64,000 nucleotides of DNA from Nostoc sp. XA010 (lineage in GTDB: Bacteria; Cyanobacteriota; Cyanobacteriia; Cyanobacteriales; Nostocaceae). Positions 46,428 through 55,212 of the stretch are shown here, in pieces. The position numbers and the translations under genes are program-made. The notes under the pieces are model-generated. The model had not been told where the DNA came from. It searched no databases and saw only the letters and a list, made by a program, of their open reading frames with translations. The stretch spans positions 186,001-250,000 of the forward strand of contig NZ_JAIVFX010000006.1 in the NCBI RefSeq assembly GCF_020829625.1, read 5' to 3'. The first letter of the stretch is position 1, and each line of letters starts with the position of its first letter.

Positions 46428-48351
46428 AATTTGACTTGGGTCGAGGAAACTGGGAAGGTGGCTTGAAGTTTTCTACTGGTGTGTTCTTAAGTGCCTTCTC
46501 CATAAAATCTTTCCAGATAGGAGCAACCATACCGCCACCTGTAGCACGACTAGCTAATTGTTTGTTGTCGTCCCTGCCTACCCAAACAGCAGTGGTTAGT
46601 TGTGGCACAGTGCCAACATACCAGATATCCTTTTCTGAGGAAGTTGTACCCGTCTTCCCAGCGCTTGGACGAGCTATTGCAGCACCTTTACCTGTACCAT
46701 TAGTAACTACCGTTCGCATCACATCGATAATTGCTGCCGATGCCCAAGGATCGAGAACTCGCTGTGGTTTAGGGGTGTTATCTAGCAAGACGTTACCACT
46801 ACTATCGGTGACACGGGCAATTACAGTTGGTGGAGATTGCCAGCCATAATTAGCAAAGGTAGCATAGGCACTAGCCATTTCCAGGGGAGTAACACCAATT
46901 GCACCCAGAGGCAGGGAGCTAACAGGTTCCATCGGACTCATAATGCCCAAGGTGCGGCAAGTTTCTATGACTCTATTCATCCCCACAGCCTTACCAATCT
47001 TGATCACGGGAATGTTGCGTGACTGGGCTAAAGCTGTGCGGATTGGCATAGCTCCGCTAAAACCCCCATCATAATTTCTGGGAAAGTACCAACCGTCACC
47101 ATCTCGATAACTGACTGGGGCATCTACCACCGTTGAGTCTGGCCCATACTTACCAGTAGCAAAAGCAGTATAGTATACAAACGGTTTAAAGGAAGATCCA
47201 GGCTGACGTTGAGATTGAGTTGCACGATTGAATTCACTGATCTTAGGATCTACACCACCCACCAGTGCTTTGATAAAATGCGTGCGCGGATCAATTGCTA
47301 CCAAGGCAATTTGATTCTTAGATAATCCCTGCCCAAGCAGTGATTTATGCCACTTACCAACAGTTTCCTCTGCCATGATTTGGAAGTTGGCATCAACCGT
47401 AGTTTGTACCCGCATCCCGCCTTTGAGCAGTGTCTCACGCCCAAACTTTTTAGCCAACTCCTGCGCTACGGTGTTCGTTACATAAGGTAGGGCACTACCT
47501 TGAAAGGATTTGATTCTACCAAGTTTGATTTCTTGTTTGAGGGCATTGTCGTAATCTGACTGGCTGATCCAGTTCAACTCCAGCATCCGTCCTAGCACTT
47601 CTTTTTGTTTCTGTTTTGCCAGCTTCATACTCGCAAACGGACTGAATTCTTCTGGTGCTTGGATCAAACCCGCCATCATTGCTGACTCACCCAAGCTTAA
47701 ATATTCTGCTGACTTATTAAAGTAACTGCGTGCTGCCGTTTGTACACCATAATTGTTATGACCCCAATAAACTTGATTGAGGTACATTTCTAATATTTGG
47801 TCTTTAGTGAGAATTTGTTCTAACCTGATTGCTAGCACCCCCTCCGCTAACTTACGGGTAAAGGCACGCTTGCGAGACAAAAATAGGTTTTTTACCAATT
47901 GCATAGTAACAGTAGAGCCACCCTCTTTGACTCCACCTGCTACAGTGTTAACTACTACAGCACGGCCAACACCAGTAGGGTTAATACCGTGGTGATCGTA
48001 AAAGTGGCTATCTTCACTTGCTAATACCGCCCGTTTTAAATTTGGGGAAATTCTATCCAGGGGTACAACTTCTCGGTTGGCTTCCCCGTGGATACTGGTT
48101 AAAAGTTTACCCTTAACGTCATAGATGTAACTTGTTTCTGAGGGAAAAAAGTTACGTAGCTGTCTCACATCTGGCAAATTGCGGAAACTAATGGCTAAAC
48201 CAACCAGTCCTCCGGCTACAATGGAACTTGCCAGCATGGTCATTGAGAGGAGAGTACCGCCAGTTACCTGACCGACTCCTTTTAAAAACTCAAAACCTGA
48301 TGAAGCCCGACGTTGTGGCTGTTTATCTTCAAAAGTCCTAGAAGACGACAC
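46426..48351 (-). CDS. Class A penicillin-binding protein (PBP1A family)
   Basis: This 641-residue bifunctional peptidoglycan synthase has an N-terminal membrane anchor (about 30-55), a glycosyltransferase 51 domain (about 85-260; ASEDSHFYDHHGI, GGSTVTMQLVKNLF) and a transpeptidase domain with PGSSFKP (SxxK), SRN (SxN) and AGKTGTT (KTG). It polymerises and cross-links murein in the periplasm. Length and motifs are normal. It is divergent from tyrS (173-bp gap). The last codon lies in the inverted repeat shared with the DUF1825 gene end. Confidence 0.96.
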   Translation of the reverse strand: MSSSRTFEDKQPQRRASSGFEFLKGVGQVTGGTLLSMTMLASSIVAGGLVGLAISFRNLPDVRQLRNFFPSETSYIYDVKGKLLTSIHGEANREVVPLDRISPNLKRAVLASEDSHFYDHHGINPTGVGRAVVVNTVAGGVKEGGSTVTMQLVKNLFLSRKRAFTRKLAEGVLAIRLEQILTKDQILEMYLNQVYWGHNNYGVQTAARSYFNKSAEYLSLGESAMMAGLIQAPEEFSPFASMKLAKQKQKEVLGRMLELNWISQSDYDNALKQEIKLGRIKSFQGSALPYVTNTVAQELAKKFGRETLLKGGMRVQTTVDANFQIMAEETVGKWHKSLLGQGLSKNQIALVAIDPRTHFIKALVGGVDPKISEFNRATQSQRQPGSSFKPFVYYTAFATGKYGPDSTVVDAPVSYRDGDGWYFPRNYDGGFSGAMPIRTALAQSRNIPVIKIGKAVGMNRVIETCRTLGIMSPMEPVSSLPLGAIGVTPLEMASAYATFANYGWQSPPTVIARVTDSSGNVLLDNTPKPQRVLDPWASAAIIDVMRTVVTNGTGKGAAIARPSAGKTGTTSSEKDIWYVGTVPQLTTAVWVGRDDNKQLASRATGGGMVAPIWKDFMEKALKNTPVENFKPPSQFPRPKSN

Positions 48352-48524
48352 GGCGATTTCACTTCCTCACTTGTAAATTTAACTGTAATTGATTGGACGA
48401 AGCAAGGCGGTTAATTTTTTGCAATTATAGTAGTTTGGCAGATGAGAAAGCGGATAAATTGCAAGTGTTTATAACCAACTTAACTTCTGGTGTGCAAAAC
48501 ATAGCTAACAGTGGATTTTCTAGT

Positions 48525-49712
48525 ATGACGCAAGATTTTGCTTGGCTGCGTCGTGGTGTGGTAGAAGTTTTCCCACAACCAGTTGATGTTAACAGTGAAA
48601 GTTTAGAAAAGCGCTTGTTAACTACAAACCAACCTTTGAGGATCAAATTGGGTATTGATCCTACAGGTACTGATATTCATCTTGGTCATAGCATACCAGT
48701 ACGGAAACTGCGAGCGTTTCAAGATGCAGGACATATAGCAGTTATGATTATTGGCGATTTTACCGCACGTATTGGCGATCCGACAGGTAAATCTGAAGTG
48801 CGCCGTCAGCTTACAGAAGCAGATGTAGCCCAAAATGCTCAGACTTATCTTGACCAAGTACGTCCTATCTTGGATTTTGACACACCAGGAAGGTTAGAGG
48901 TGCGTTATAACTCCGAATGGCTCTCTGGGCTAAACTTAGAGAAAATTTTGGAGTTACTCTCGACGATGACGGTGGGGCAGATGTTAGCTAAGGAAGGATT
49001 TGCCGATCGCTATAGAAAAGAGAATCCAATTTTTATCCATGAGTTCCTGTACCCGTTAATGCAAGGTTTTGATTCCGTTGCCGTTGAGGCAGATGTGGAA
49101 TTAGGAGGGACTGATCAAAAATTTAACATTGCTGTGGGCAGAGATTTGCAGCGTCATTTTGGTCAAAAGCCACAGTTTGGGATGCTAACGCCGATTTTGA
49201 TTGGCACGGATGGGGTGCAAAAAATGTCCAAGTCTTTAGGTAATTATATTGGGTTGTCGGAACATCCGGGGCAAAAATATCAAAAGTTACAAGGGGTTCC
49301 AGATAATCTACTGGAACAGTATTTTGAACTGCTGACGGATTTACCTTTGGATAATCTGCCAGAAAATCCCCGCGATCGCCAAACACTTTTAGCATGGGAA
49401 GTTGTCAAACAGTACCACGGCGGACAAGCAGCCCAAGAGGCTAAAGAAGCCGCCCAAAGCGGTGGAAAGGAAGGTGCAGTTCCAGAATTCTCTCTAGCTG
49501 AGGTATCGCATCCCGCTAAGTTAGCCTATATTCTCAACGTCACTGGCTTATGCAAAAGTACGGGTGAAGGAAAGCGAAAAATTCAAGAAGGTGGAGTGCG
49601 CTTAGATGGCGATCGCATTACCGATGTTGATACTACTTTTGCTGAACCTGCTGAATTACAAGGTAAGGTTTTACAAGTTGGGAAAAATAAGTTTGTGCGT
49701 TTAGTGCCTTAA
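48525..49712 (+). CDS. tyrS: Tyrosyl-tRNA synthetase
   Basis: This 395-residue class I synthetase has the HIGH-like motif in [17 protein letters not shown] in [13 protein letters not shown] and a C-terminal S4 RNA-binding domain (about 330-395). The frame opens at a TTG at 48393, which would add 44 residues; the ATG at 48525 ([18 protein letters not shown]) fits the family start and is preferred. pyrF follows after 14 bp, so tyrS-pyrF-secreted protein look like one operon. Confidence 0.95.
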   Translation: MTQDFAWLRRGVVEVFPQPVDVNSESLEKRLLTTNQPLRIKLGIDPTGTDIHLGHSIPVRKLRAFQDAGHIAVMIIGDFTARIGDPTGKSEVRRQLTEADVAQNAQTYLDQVRPILDFDTPGRLEVRYNSEWLSGLNLEKILELLSTMTVGQMLAKEGFADRYRKENPIFIHEFLYPLMQGFDSVAVEADVELGGTDQKFNIAVGRDLQRHFGQKPQFGMLTPILIGTDGVQKMSKSLGNYIGLSEHPGQKYQKLQGVPDNLLEQYFELLTDLPLDNLPENPRDRQTLLAWEVVKQYHGGQAAQEAKEAAQSGGKEGAVPEFSLAEVSHPAKLAYILNVTGLCKSTGEGKRKIQEGGVRLDGDRITDVDTTFAEPAELQGKVLQVGKNKFVRLVP

Positions 49713-49734
49713 ATGGGGAGTGGGGAATGGGGAA
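49713..49734. repeat. TGGGGAA heptamers carrying the pyrF start codon
   Basis: TGGGGAG, TGGGGAA, TGGGGAA (49714-49734) fill the tyrS-pyrF gap. The pyrF ATG (49727-49729) is formed across the junction of units two and three. Confidence 0.8.
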
Positions 49735-50455
49735 TAGTGAACAGGCACAACGAATTATAGTGCCTTTGGATGTGGCGGATGAACAAAGTGCGATCGCTCT
49801 TATAGATCAACTTCCGCAAGTTAATTTCTGGAAAGTCGGTTTAGAGTTGTTTACCAGCACTGGCCCGAAAATTCTAGAAGTGCTAAAGTCCAAGGAAAAG
49901 CGCATCTTCCTAGATTTAAAGTTTCACGATATCCCGAACACAATCGTTGGTGCAAGTCGGAGCGCAGCTCGTTACGGGGTAGATTTGTTGACAATTCATG
50001 CAGCATGTGGTAAAGAAGCTCTGAAAGCTGCAACAGAAGCGGCACAAGAAGGGGCAGCCCAAGCAGGTGTAAAACCGCCTAAGTTAATTGCTATTACTTT
50101 ATTAACGAGTATTTCTGCTAGACAACTGGCGTTTGATTTAAAGATTCCCTTAGAATTACCAGAATACGCGCTAGAAATGGCACTGCTGGCTCAAGAGGCG
50201 GGATTGGATGGGGCAGTTTGTTCGCCCCAAGAGGCGGCACAGCTACGACAAACTTGTGGAGATCACTTTTTGCTAGTTTGTCCGGGGGTTAGACCAACTT
50301 GGGCTGATATTGGCGATCAAAAGCGATCGCTTACTCCAGCACAAGCAATTATTGCTGGTGCAGATTATCTCGTGATTGGGCGTCCCATTACTACTGCTAC
50401 TGAGCCGGAGTTAGCCTGGAAGAGGATTTCTGAGGAGTTAACCACGGTGGCATGA
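49727..50455 (+). CDS. pyrF: Orotidine 5'-phosphate decarboxylase
   Basis: This 242-residue enzyme makes UMP from OMP. It has the catalytic [12 protein letters not shown] motif (about 62-73), [11 protein letters not shown] and the phosphate-binding PGVRP and VIGRPIT segments. It fits the group I OMP decarboxylase length. The start codon and codons 2-3 (MGNSEQ) lie inside a TGGGGAA heptamer tract; no other in-frame start keeps the first strand ([11 protein letters not shown]). Its stop overlaps the next gene by 4 bp (ATGA). Confidence 0.96.
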   Translation: MGNSEQAQRIIVPLDVADEQSAIALIDQLPQVNFWKVGLELFTSTGPKILEVLKSKEKRIFLDLKFHDIPNTIVGASRSAARYGVDLLTIHAACGKEALKAATEAAQEGAAQAGVKPPKLIAITLLTSISARQLAFDLKIPLELPEYALEMALLAQEAGLDGAVCSPQEAAQLRQTCGDHFLLVCPGVRPTWADIGDQKRSLTPAQAIIAGADYLVIGRPITTATEPELAWKRISEELTTVA

Positions 50456-51237
50456 AGCTAAAAGTCAGTAAGAAGCCGGGGGATAGGGTACAGGGTGTAG
50501 GGGAGAAGAATCTTACATCTTCGCTCAAAAAGAAAAATTATAGTTGGCTTTTAGCTTGTAGCTTCTGGGTTTTAGTATCAAATAGTTTTGCTTACCCAGC
50601 GTTCTCGATAAACCTCACCCCTAAACCTTCTGCGCTAGCAGAAAAGGAAAATGTCAACGGTGGGGTGAAGTCTTTGTGTTCTGAGCAAAATTTAGAAACA
50701 TTAACTATACAGCTACTGCAAGATTTACCTAGTTATACTAATCGCGCTAGTCAACGCGCCCGCCGCCTCAGCAGAAGCAGTGATGTTTACAGTTATATGC
50801 TAGTAGCAGGAAGACCTGAGTTTATTCCTCTGCCCCTTAACCTTGAAGAATATAGTGTAGACGCTTCTAAAAGTTCTGCATCAGGAGTTGAGCAAGTTTT
50901 CTTCACTACCTTAGAGCGGCAGTACATAGGAAAGAAAGCGGTAGAATTGCAGGAATTCCACTGGCTATTGTTGACTAAAACTAAAATTGGTTGGCGTTTA
51001 GTGATGATGTTTTCTCAAATTGGTTCTTATTCAGCACAGCAGCCACTATCTCCGCCACGCGATAGTAGTAACGGCACTGTTGCCCAAGGAGTTAAAACTT
51101 GGTTACGCGATTGTCAAGCTGGAAGTGTACGTCAAAGAAGAGGAAAAGGGGCAGGGGGCATACTTCTCTACGAGAGGCTGCGCCAACGACTGCGCTCAGT
51201 ACAAGGGGGGCAGGCGGCAGGGGAAAGAACCCCATAA
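50452..51237 (+). CDS. Putative exported protein with repeat-derived ends
   Basis: This 261-residue protein starts in the pyrF stop (ATGA), so it is translationally coupled. A hydrophobic segment at about 31-52 ([20 protein letters not shown]) looks like a signal sequence, and two Cys (about 76 and 220) may pair. The body (about 75-222) reads as one conserved-looking domain ([31 protein letters not shown]). The first 25 residues derive from a GGGGGATAGGGTACAGG-type tract. The last 35 or so ([20 protein letters not shown]) come from repeat DNA that recurs at 4343 and 51274. I do not recognise the family; an envelope location is inferred. Confidence 0.75.
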   Translation: MKLKVSKKPGDRVQGVGEKNLTSSLKKKNYSWLLACSFWVLVSNSFAYPAFSINLTPKPSALAEKENVNGGVKSLCSEQNLETLTIQLLQDLPSYTNRASQRARRLSRSSDVYSYMLVAGRPEFIPLPLNLEEYSVDASKSSASGVEQVFFTTLERQYIGKKAVELQEFHWLLLTKTKIGWRLVMMFSQIGSYSAQQPLSPPRDSSNGTVAQGVKTWLRDCQAGSVRQRRGKGAGGILLYERLRQRLRSVQGGQAAGERTP

Positions 51238-51535
51238 ATTTAGGACTGCTGAAAACTTGGACACATTATTTTTCTCTACGAGACGCTAAAGGCGAACGTG
51301 CTTTGCCTCGACGCTCGATAGCGTAGCGTTAGCGACGTAGGAGCGTCTGACTCGCTAACGCTGCGCTATCGAAATAAATATTTTTACTTTGAACATAAAT
51401 AAATTTATTTGCTCTGTAACTATGAAGGCAGGGGAATTTCAAAATTCTTTCCCCCGCAAAGCCCTCCATGCTCCCCTGCCTCTTTGGTCATGAAAGCTAA
51501 TTCCAAATCTTCGTAGATTAGGAGAATATTAAATA
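51238..51535. repeat. Repeat-rich gap before the DUF29 gene
   Basis: The space carries CTCTACGAGACGCTAAAGGCG (from 51274), GCGTAGCGTTAGCGACGTAG and CTCGCTAACGCTGCGCTATCG segments that are partly complementary to each other, then AT-rich DNA and a CCCCTGCC tract. No gene is visible. Confidence 0.6.
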
Positions 51536-51985
51536 ATGTCTAAAATACTCACTCAAATTATTTATGAACAGGATTATCACTTATGGTTAGAAACTACATT
51601 GAAACAATTGCAAGAACGAGATTTAGAGCATCTTGATTGGGATCATTTGATTGAGGAGATTGAAAGATTAAGTAATGAACAGAAACACAAGCTCGAAAGT
51701 TATTTATTGCAACTTCTCAAACATCTGCTTTTGTATCAACATTGGAGTCTTCCTGAATGTAAAAATCATTGGGAAGTGGAAATTGATAATTTTCGGGTGG
51801 AACTTAGGAAATTAACCAAATCTAAAAACCTCTACAACTATCTGCTCACGGTGCTTGAAGAAGTCTACATTGATGCGCTACGACAAGCAAAAAAGAAAAG
51901 TGGATTGAATTGTTTTCCACAAACTTGCCCCTATAGCATTGAGCAAATTTTAGATGCGGATTATTTACCACCATTTATTTATTGA
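51536..51985 (+). CDS. DUF29 family protein
   Basis: This 149-residue helical protein shows the DUF29 pattern (QDYHLWLETTLKQLQERDLE, DWDHLIEEIERLSN, LLLYQHW). The family is frequent in cyanobacteria, often in many copies, and has no established function. It is soluble and charged. It stands alone after the repeat-filled gap. Confidence 0.88.
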   Translation: MSKILTQIIYEQDYHLWLETTLKQLQERDLEHLDWDHLIEEIERLSNEQKHKLESYLLQLLKHLLLYQHWSLPECKNHWEVEIDNFRVELRKLTKSKNLYNYLLTVLEEVYIDALRQAKKKSGLNCFPQTCPYSIEQILDADYLPPFIY

Positions 51986-52202
51986 TAAGGTACATCACCC
52001 AGCTAGCTTGTATCAGTGTAATTGTGCCTGTATCTATGGGAGGATTTTGAGGAGAAATAGCTGATAAATAGCGAAAAAAAGCAGACATTATTGAAAAACG
52101 AAGGCTGGCTTGAATTTAATCGTTGTGACTCCTGTTTTTTGGCGATAACATGTAAATAAGTTTACTTCAAGCTTCTCAAACCGCGTTTGGCGTCAGTTTT
52201 TT

Positions 52203-52469
52203 ATGGAGATTCAGTTAATCAATATCGGTTTTGGTAACATCGTGTCTGCCAATCGAGTAGTTGCCATTGTTAGTCCAGAGTCTGCCCCGATTAAGCGGAT
52301 CATTACCGATGCACGGGACAGGGGTCAACTGGTTGATGCAACTTACGGTCGGCGGACTAGGGCTGTAATTATCACCGATTCCAGCCACGTAATTCTGTCG
52401 GCGATTCAGCCGGAAACGGTAGCGAATCGCTTTGTGATTTCCCGCGAACATCAAACTGTAGATAATTGA
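52203..52469 (+). CDS. RemA-like (DUF370) regulator
   Basis: This 88-residue protein is a DUF370/RemA-family member ([40 protein letters not shown]). RemA in Bacillus is a DNA-binding activator of extracellular matrix operons and forms ring-like oligomers. In Firmicutes and cyanobacteria DUF370 genes often sit next to gmk, as here (gmk begins 291 bp downstream). Its role in cyanobacteria is not known to me. Confidence 0.9.
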   Translation: MEIQLINIGFGNIVSANRVVAIVSPESAPIKRIITDARDRGQLVDATYGRRTRAVIITDSSHVILSAIQPETVANRFVISREHQTVDN

Positions 52470-52760
52470 TTAAGAGTGGATTAACAATCTCACTTCTATT
52501 TGCACCACATCAGCAGTACTATGTGAATTAGACAAGTTTTCTGTCACCCTTGCTACAAATTCTTTAGTCTCTAGTACAGTCCGGCGGAAATAAACCTACC
52601 ATTTTATTACAGCTAGAAAGACCAAAATTAAAGCCTTTTGACTTTTGAGTTTTGACTTCCCCAAAAGGGCTGACTTCCGCCTTGCGGTACTAGTGGACTT
52701 GGCCAGGAACACAAAACTAATAAATAATATCTATTGATTGATTCACAGGTTGAAGGGATG

Positions 52761-53357
52761 ATGCCAGTTTTACCCATCCAGAGTATTGCTACTACCGAAG
52801 AACGCTTACATTTAGGCAGGTTGATTGTCTTAACTGGCCCCAGTGGGGTCGGTAAAGGCACTTTAATGCGATCGCTTCTAAAACGTCATCCAGTACTGTA
52901 TTATTCCGTATCCGTGACGACTCGTTCTCCCCGTCCGGGAGAAATCGATGGCAAAGATTATTACTTTATCAGCCGCAGTAAGTTTGAACAATTACTTACT
53001 GAAGGTGAATTTTTGGAATGGGCAGAATTCGCTGGGAACTATTATGGCACTCCCCGTGAAGCTGTACTTAACCAAATTCATTTTGGCAAGTTGGTAGTGC
53101 TAGAAATTGAGTTAGAAGGAGCAAGACAAATTCGTACTTCCTTCCCCAGTGCCTTCAGCATTTTTATTTTACCGCCTTCTTTTGATGAATTAGAGAAACG
53201 GATACGCGATCGCGCCCAAGATTCTGAAGAAGCGATCGGCCGTCGTCTACTCCGCGCCCAAGAAGAAATTCAAGCCGCAGATGAATTTGATATTCAAATC
53301 GTTAATGACGATTTTGAAACTGCTTTAAATGACATTGAAACGGTTTTGTTTAAATAG
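52761..53357 (+). CDS. gmk: Guanylate kinase
   Basis: This 198-residue kinase turns GMP into GDP. It has the P-loop [11 protein letters not shown], the GMP-binding [32 protein letters not shown] and the R-rich lid [11 protein letters not shown]. The frame opens at a TTG at 52734; the adjacent ATGs at 52758 and 52761 are better, and GAAGGG lies 6 nt before the second, giving [16 protein letters not shown]. It follows the RemA-like gene and converges on psaL. Confidence 0.95.
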   Translation: MPVLPIQSIATTEERLHLGRLIVLTGPSGVGKGTLMRSLLKRHPVLYYSVSVTTRSPRPGEIDGKDYYFISRSKFEQLLTEGEFLEWAEFAGNYYGTPREAVLNQIHFGKLVVLEIELEGARQIRTSFPSAFSIFILPPSFDELEKRIRDRAQDSEEAIGRRLLRAQEEIQAADEFDIQIVNDDFETALNDIETVLFK

Positions 53358-53362
53358 GCTAA

Positions 53363-53402
53363 GAGTTAGAAGTTATGATTTTAAAATCATAACTTCTAAC
53401 TC
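53363..53402. terminator. 40-bp perfect palindrome between convergent gmk and psaL
   Basis: GAGTTAGAAGTTATGATTTT (53363-53382) is followed directly by its reverse complement (53383-53402) with no loop. It begins 6 bp after the gmk stop and ends 20 bp before the psaL stop. The central AAAA/TTTT gives each strand a short T run. A likely bidirectional terminator. Confidence 0.75.
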
Positions 53403-53421
53403 CTAACTCGTCATTTGTAAA

Positions 53422-53943
53422 TTAACCAAATAAACCTTGAATTACTCCCAGATTGCTAGTCAAAAAGTAAGCAACTACTGCACCACCAATACCACCAATT
53501 AAGAAAGAACTGGCGTAGTTGTTCCAGCTTTCGTTAGAGTTAAAAGCATCTACTGGAGGGTTGGGTACAGTAACACTGGCAAGCGCTTTGGGTGGATTGC
53601 TATTCGCATAGAGGGATAAGCCCGCCGTAAAAATAACAATCAAGCCAAAGGTTGCCAATAATCCAGCTAAGTTTGCATTATCTGTATCCCGCAGTGGGCC
53701 CAATTTGGCAAAGGGGCCAAATATCCAGTAACCATGAGCCATACCAACTTCTAGCCCGCGTCTCGAAGCAGTTATCCCAGGACGATAAGCTGGCAAGTTA
53801 TTAATGAACCACTTGCTCAAGGGAGAAGCATTAATCGGGGTTTCTAGGTTGCCCAATTGCTGATCGCGGAATGCGGGAAAAACAACTTCCCGATTTCTGG
53901 GATCGCTGGGGAGATTTTTTGATGCATCTACTGCTTGTGCCAT
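53422..53943 (-). CDS. psaL: Photosystem I reaction centre subunit XI
   Basis: This 173-residue PsaL has the conserved NREVVFPAFRDQQLGNLETP N terminus, RRGLEVGMAHGYWIFGPFAK and hydrophobic helices in the C-terminal half. It sits in the thylakoid membrane and is needed for PSI trimer or tetramer formation. It is downstream of psaF-psaJ on the same strand; a hairpin at 54059-54101 separates them. No psaI is visible between psaJ and psaL. Confidence 0.97.
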   Translation of the reverse strand: MAQAVDASKNLPSDPRNREVVFPAFRDQQLGNLETPINASPLSKWFINNLPAYRPGITASRRGLEVGMAHGYWIFGPFAKLGPLRDTDNANLAGLLATFGLIVIFTAGLSLYANSNPPKALASVTVPNPPVDAFNSNESWNNYASSFLIGGIGGAVVAYFLTSNLGVIQGLFG

Positions 53944-54058
53944 ATTTTATGTTCGCCTCTAAATTTAAAATGGTGGCATTTTTATATTAATAATAATTGT
54001 CGCTAAAGATATTTTTTGCGTAATAAGTTTAGAAAAATTAATTTAGCTGCTGTCAAAA

Positions 54059-54101
54059 CTTTGAAACTCGCAAGCTGGTTTCAGGATCACGAGTTTCAAA
54101 G
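54059..54101 (-). terminator. Hairpin between psaJ and psaL
   Basis: Perfect 12-bp arms CTTTGAAACTCG (54059-54070) and CGAGTTTCAAAG (54090-54101) enclose a 19-nt loop. On the minus strand TTTTGAC follows. It could end the psaF-psaJ transcript or attenuate read-through into psaL. Confidence 0.65.
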
Positions 54102-54184
54102 AATTAATTTGTTAGTAGTTTAGTTAGTAGTTACTAGTGAATTGCCAACTAACGGCTAACAAATTTTTAAATTCTGTCTTCAAC

Positions 54185-54319
54185 TTATGGTAGTGGGTGG
54201 AAAAGTAGGTCAGGAAACCAGTAGTTAACTAAAATCAACAAAACGGCTGTCAAAGACAAATTGGCAAAAAGCAAAACTGGGCCCAACGATAGATACTTAA
54301 CGAAGTATTTCTGCTGCAT
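54185..54319 (-). CDS. psaJ: Photosystem I reaction centre subunit IX (PsaJ)
   Basis: This 44-residue single-helix protein begins MQQKYFVKYLSLGPVLLFAN and ends NYWFPDLLFHPLP, the C terminus diagnostic of PsaJ. The helix is about residues 12-33. PsaJ lies in the thylakoid membrane next to PsaF. The N-terminal half (SLGPVLLFANLSL) differs from the usual STAPVxAxxW pattern, so this may be a divergent copy. It is 39 bp downstream of psaF, the usual psaF-psaJ order. Confidence 0.88.
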   Translation of the reverse strand: MQQKYFVKYLSLGPVLLFANLSLTAVLLILVNYWFPDLLFHPLP

Positions 54320-54358
54320 GAATTATTCTCCCAAATAAATCAAAGGTTGCGGTAAGGG

Positions 54359-54856
54359 TTAGCGTGGCGAAATCGGAATTTCTGTATCTTTAGCTGTTAA
54401 TTCGCCGGACAGAAATTCTTTTATAGCTGCTAGGGGCCAAGTAAAGCCTGAGAGCATAATTGGCAGTGCCAAAGGAACTTCAATCATTACTTCTCTCATT
54501 TCCACGCTGCCACCCTCTTTCTTGTTCGCTTGTATGTAGGCACGGCCTACCCAACCAATCCAACCAGCAATATAGAGGAATAGAATGCTGGGAATTAGGA
54601 AATCACCAGCATGATCTAGACGACCATCAACAATCAAGTGGGGGTAACCCTCAGGGCCACATAGCTCTTGAGAATAACGCTCAAATCGCTTTATCCCTGA
54701 TTGGGGGTCAGAGGTGGTATTACGGGCATTAGCAGCTAGCTGTTGAAAAGCGGGATTGTCACTGCACGGTGTCAAATTAGCCCCTAAAGCTTTTGCTGGG
54801 GAGGCAAAATTGAACCAAAGACAAATCGCTAAAATCAAAGCAAACAATCGTCGCAT
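54359..54856 (-). CDS. psaF: Photosystem I reaction centre subunit III (PsaF)
   Basis: This 165-residue PsaF has a cleavable signal sequence ([20 protein letters not shown], ending AKA), the [14 protein letters not shown] and [20 protein letters not shown] segments with two Cys, one transmembrane helix (about 88-110) and a second hydrophobic segment near 128-148. It is on the lumenal side of photosystem I. psaJ follows on the same strand; the pair is conserved. The 357-bp gap upstream should hold the promoter. Confidence 0.97.
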   Translation of the reverse strand: MRRLFALILAICLWFNFASPAKALGANLTPCSDNPAFQQLAANARNTTSDPQSGIKRFERYSQELCGPEGYPHLIVDGRLDHAGDFLIPSILFLYIAGWIGWVGRAYIQANKKEGGSVEMREVMIEVPLALPIMLSGFTWPLAAIKEFLSGELTAKDTEIPISPR

Positions 54857-55212
54857 AGAGTTGTTTCCTTTTACTACAAAACAAAAAGTTTTATGTACAA
54901 AACGAAGCGGCTTGTACAGTTGTTTATTTGCATAACTAGGAAGTCATCATACTCTTGGGTGGGAACCGAGTAAAGTTTAAGTAAATAAAAGTTAAAGCTT
55001 CTCAACCAAAATGAGTGATGAGTGGGGAATGGGGAATGGGGAGCGCTAAGGATAATAATTGATTGTAGTAGGGTAGTTATGGAGTGCTGAGTATAATAAA
55101 TATCATTGTACGGTAGTAAACAAGCAAGATTTTGTTTGTGCTACTCAAAACTCAGGACTCATAACTCGGAACTCCCTACTCCCCGCTCCCTACTCCCCAC
55201 TCCCCACTCCCA
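54857..55212. other. Divergent gap between psaF and tsaD
   Basis: These 356 bases contain the psaF promoter side (AT-rich), GGGGAATGGGGAATGGGGAG near 55025, and on the tsaD side the six heptamers at 55171-55212. No gene is visible. Confidence 0.5.
55171..55212. repeat. Six heptamers abutting the tsaD start codon
   Basis: ACTCCCT, ACTCCCC, GCTCCCT, ACTCCCC, ACTCCCC, ACTCCCA run directly into the ATG at 55213. The tract is pyrimidine-rich and leaves no purine-rich ribosome-binding site upstream of tsaD. Confidence 0.88.
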
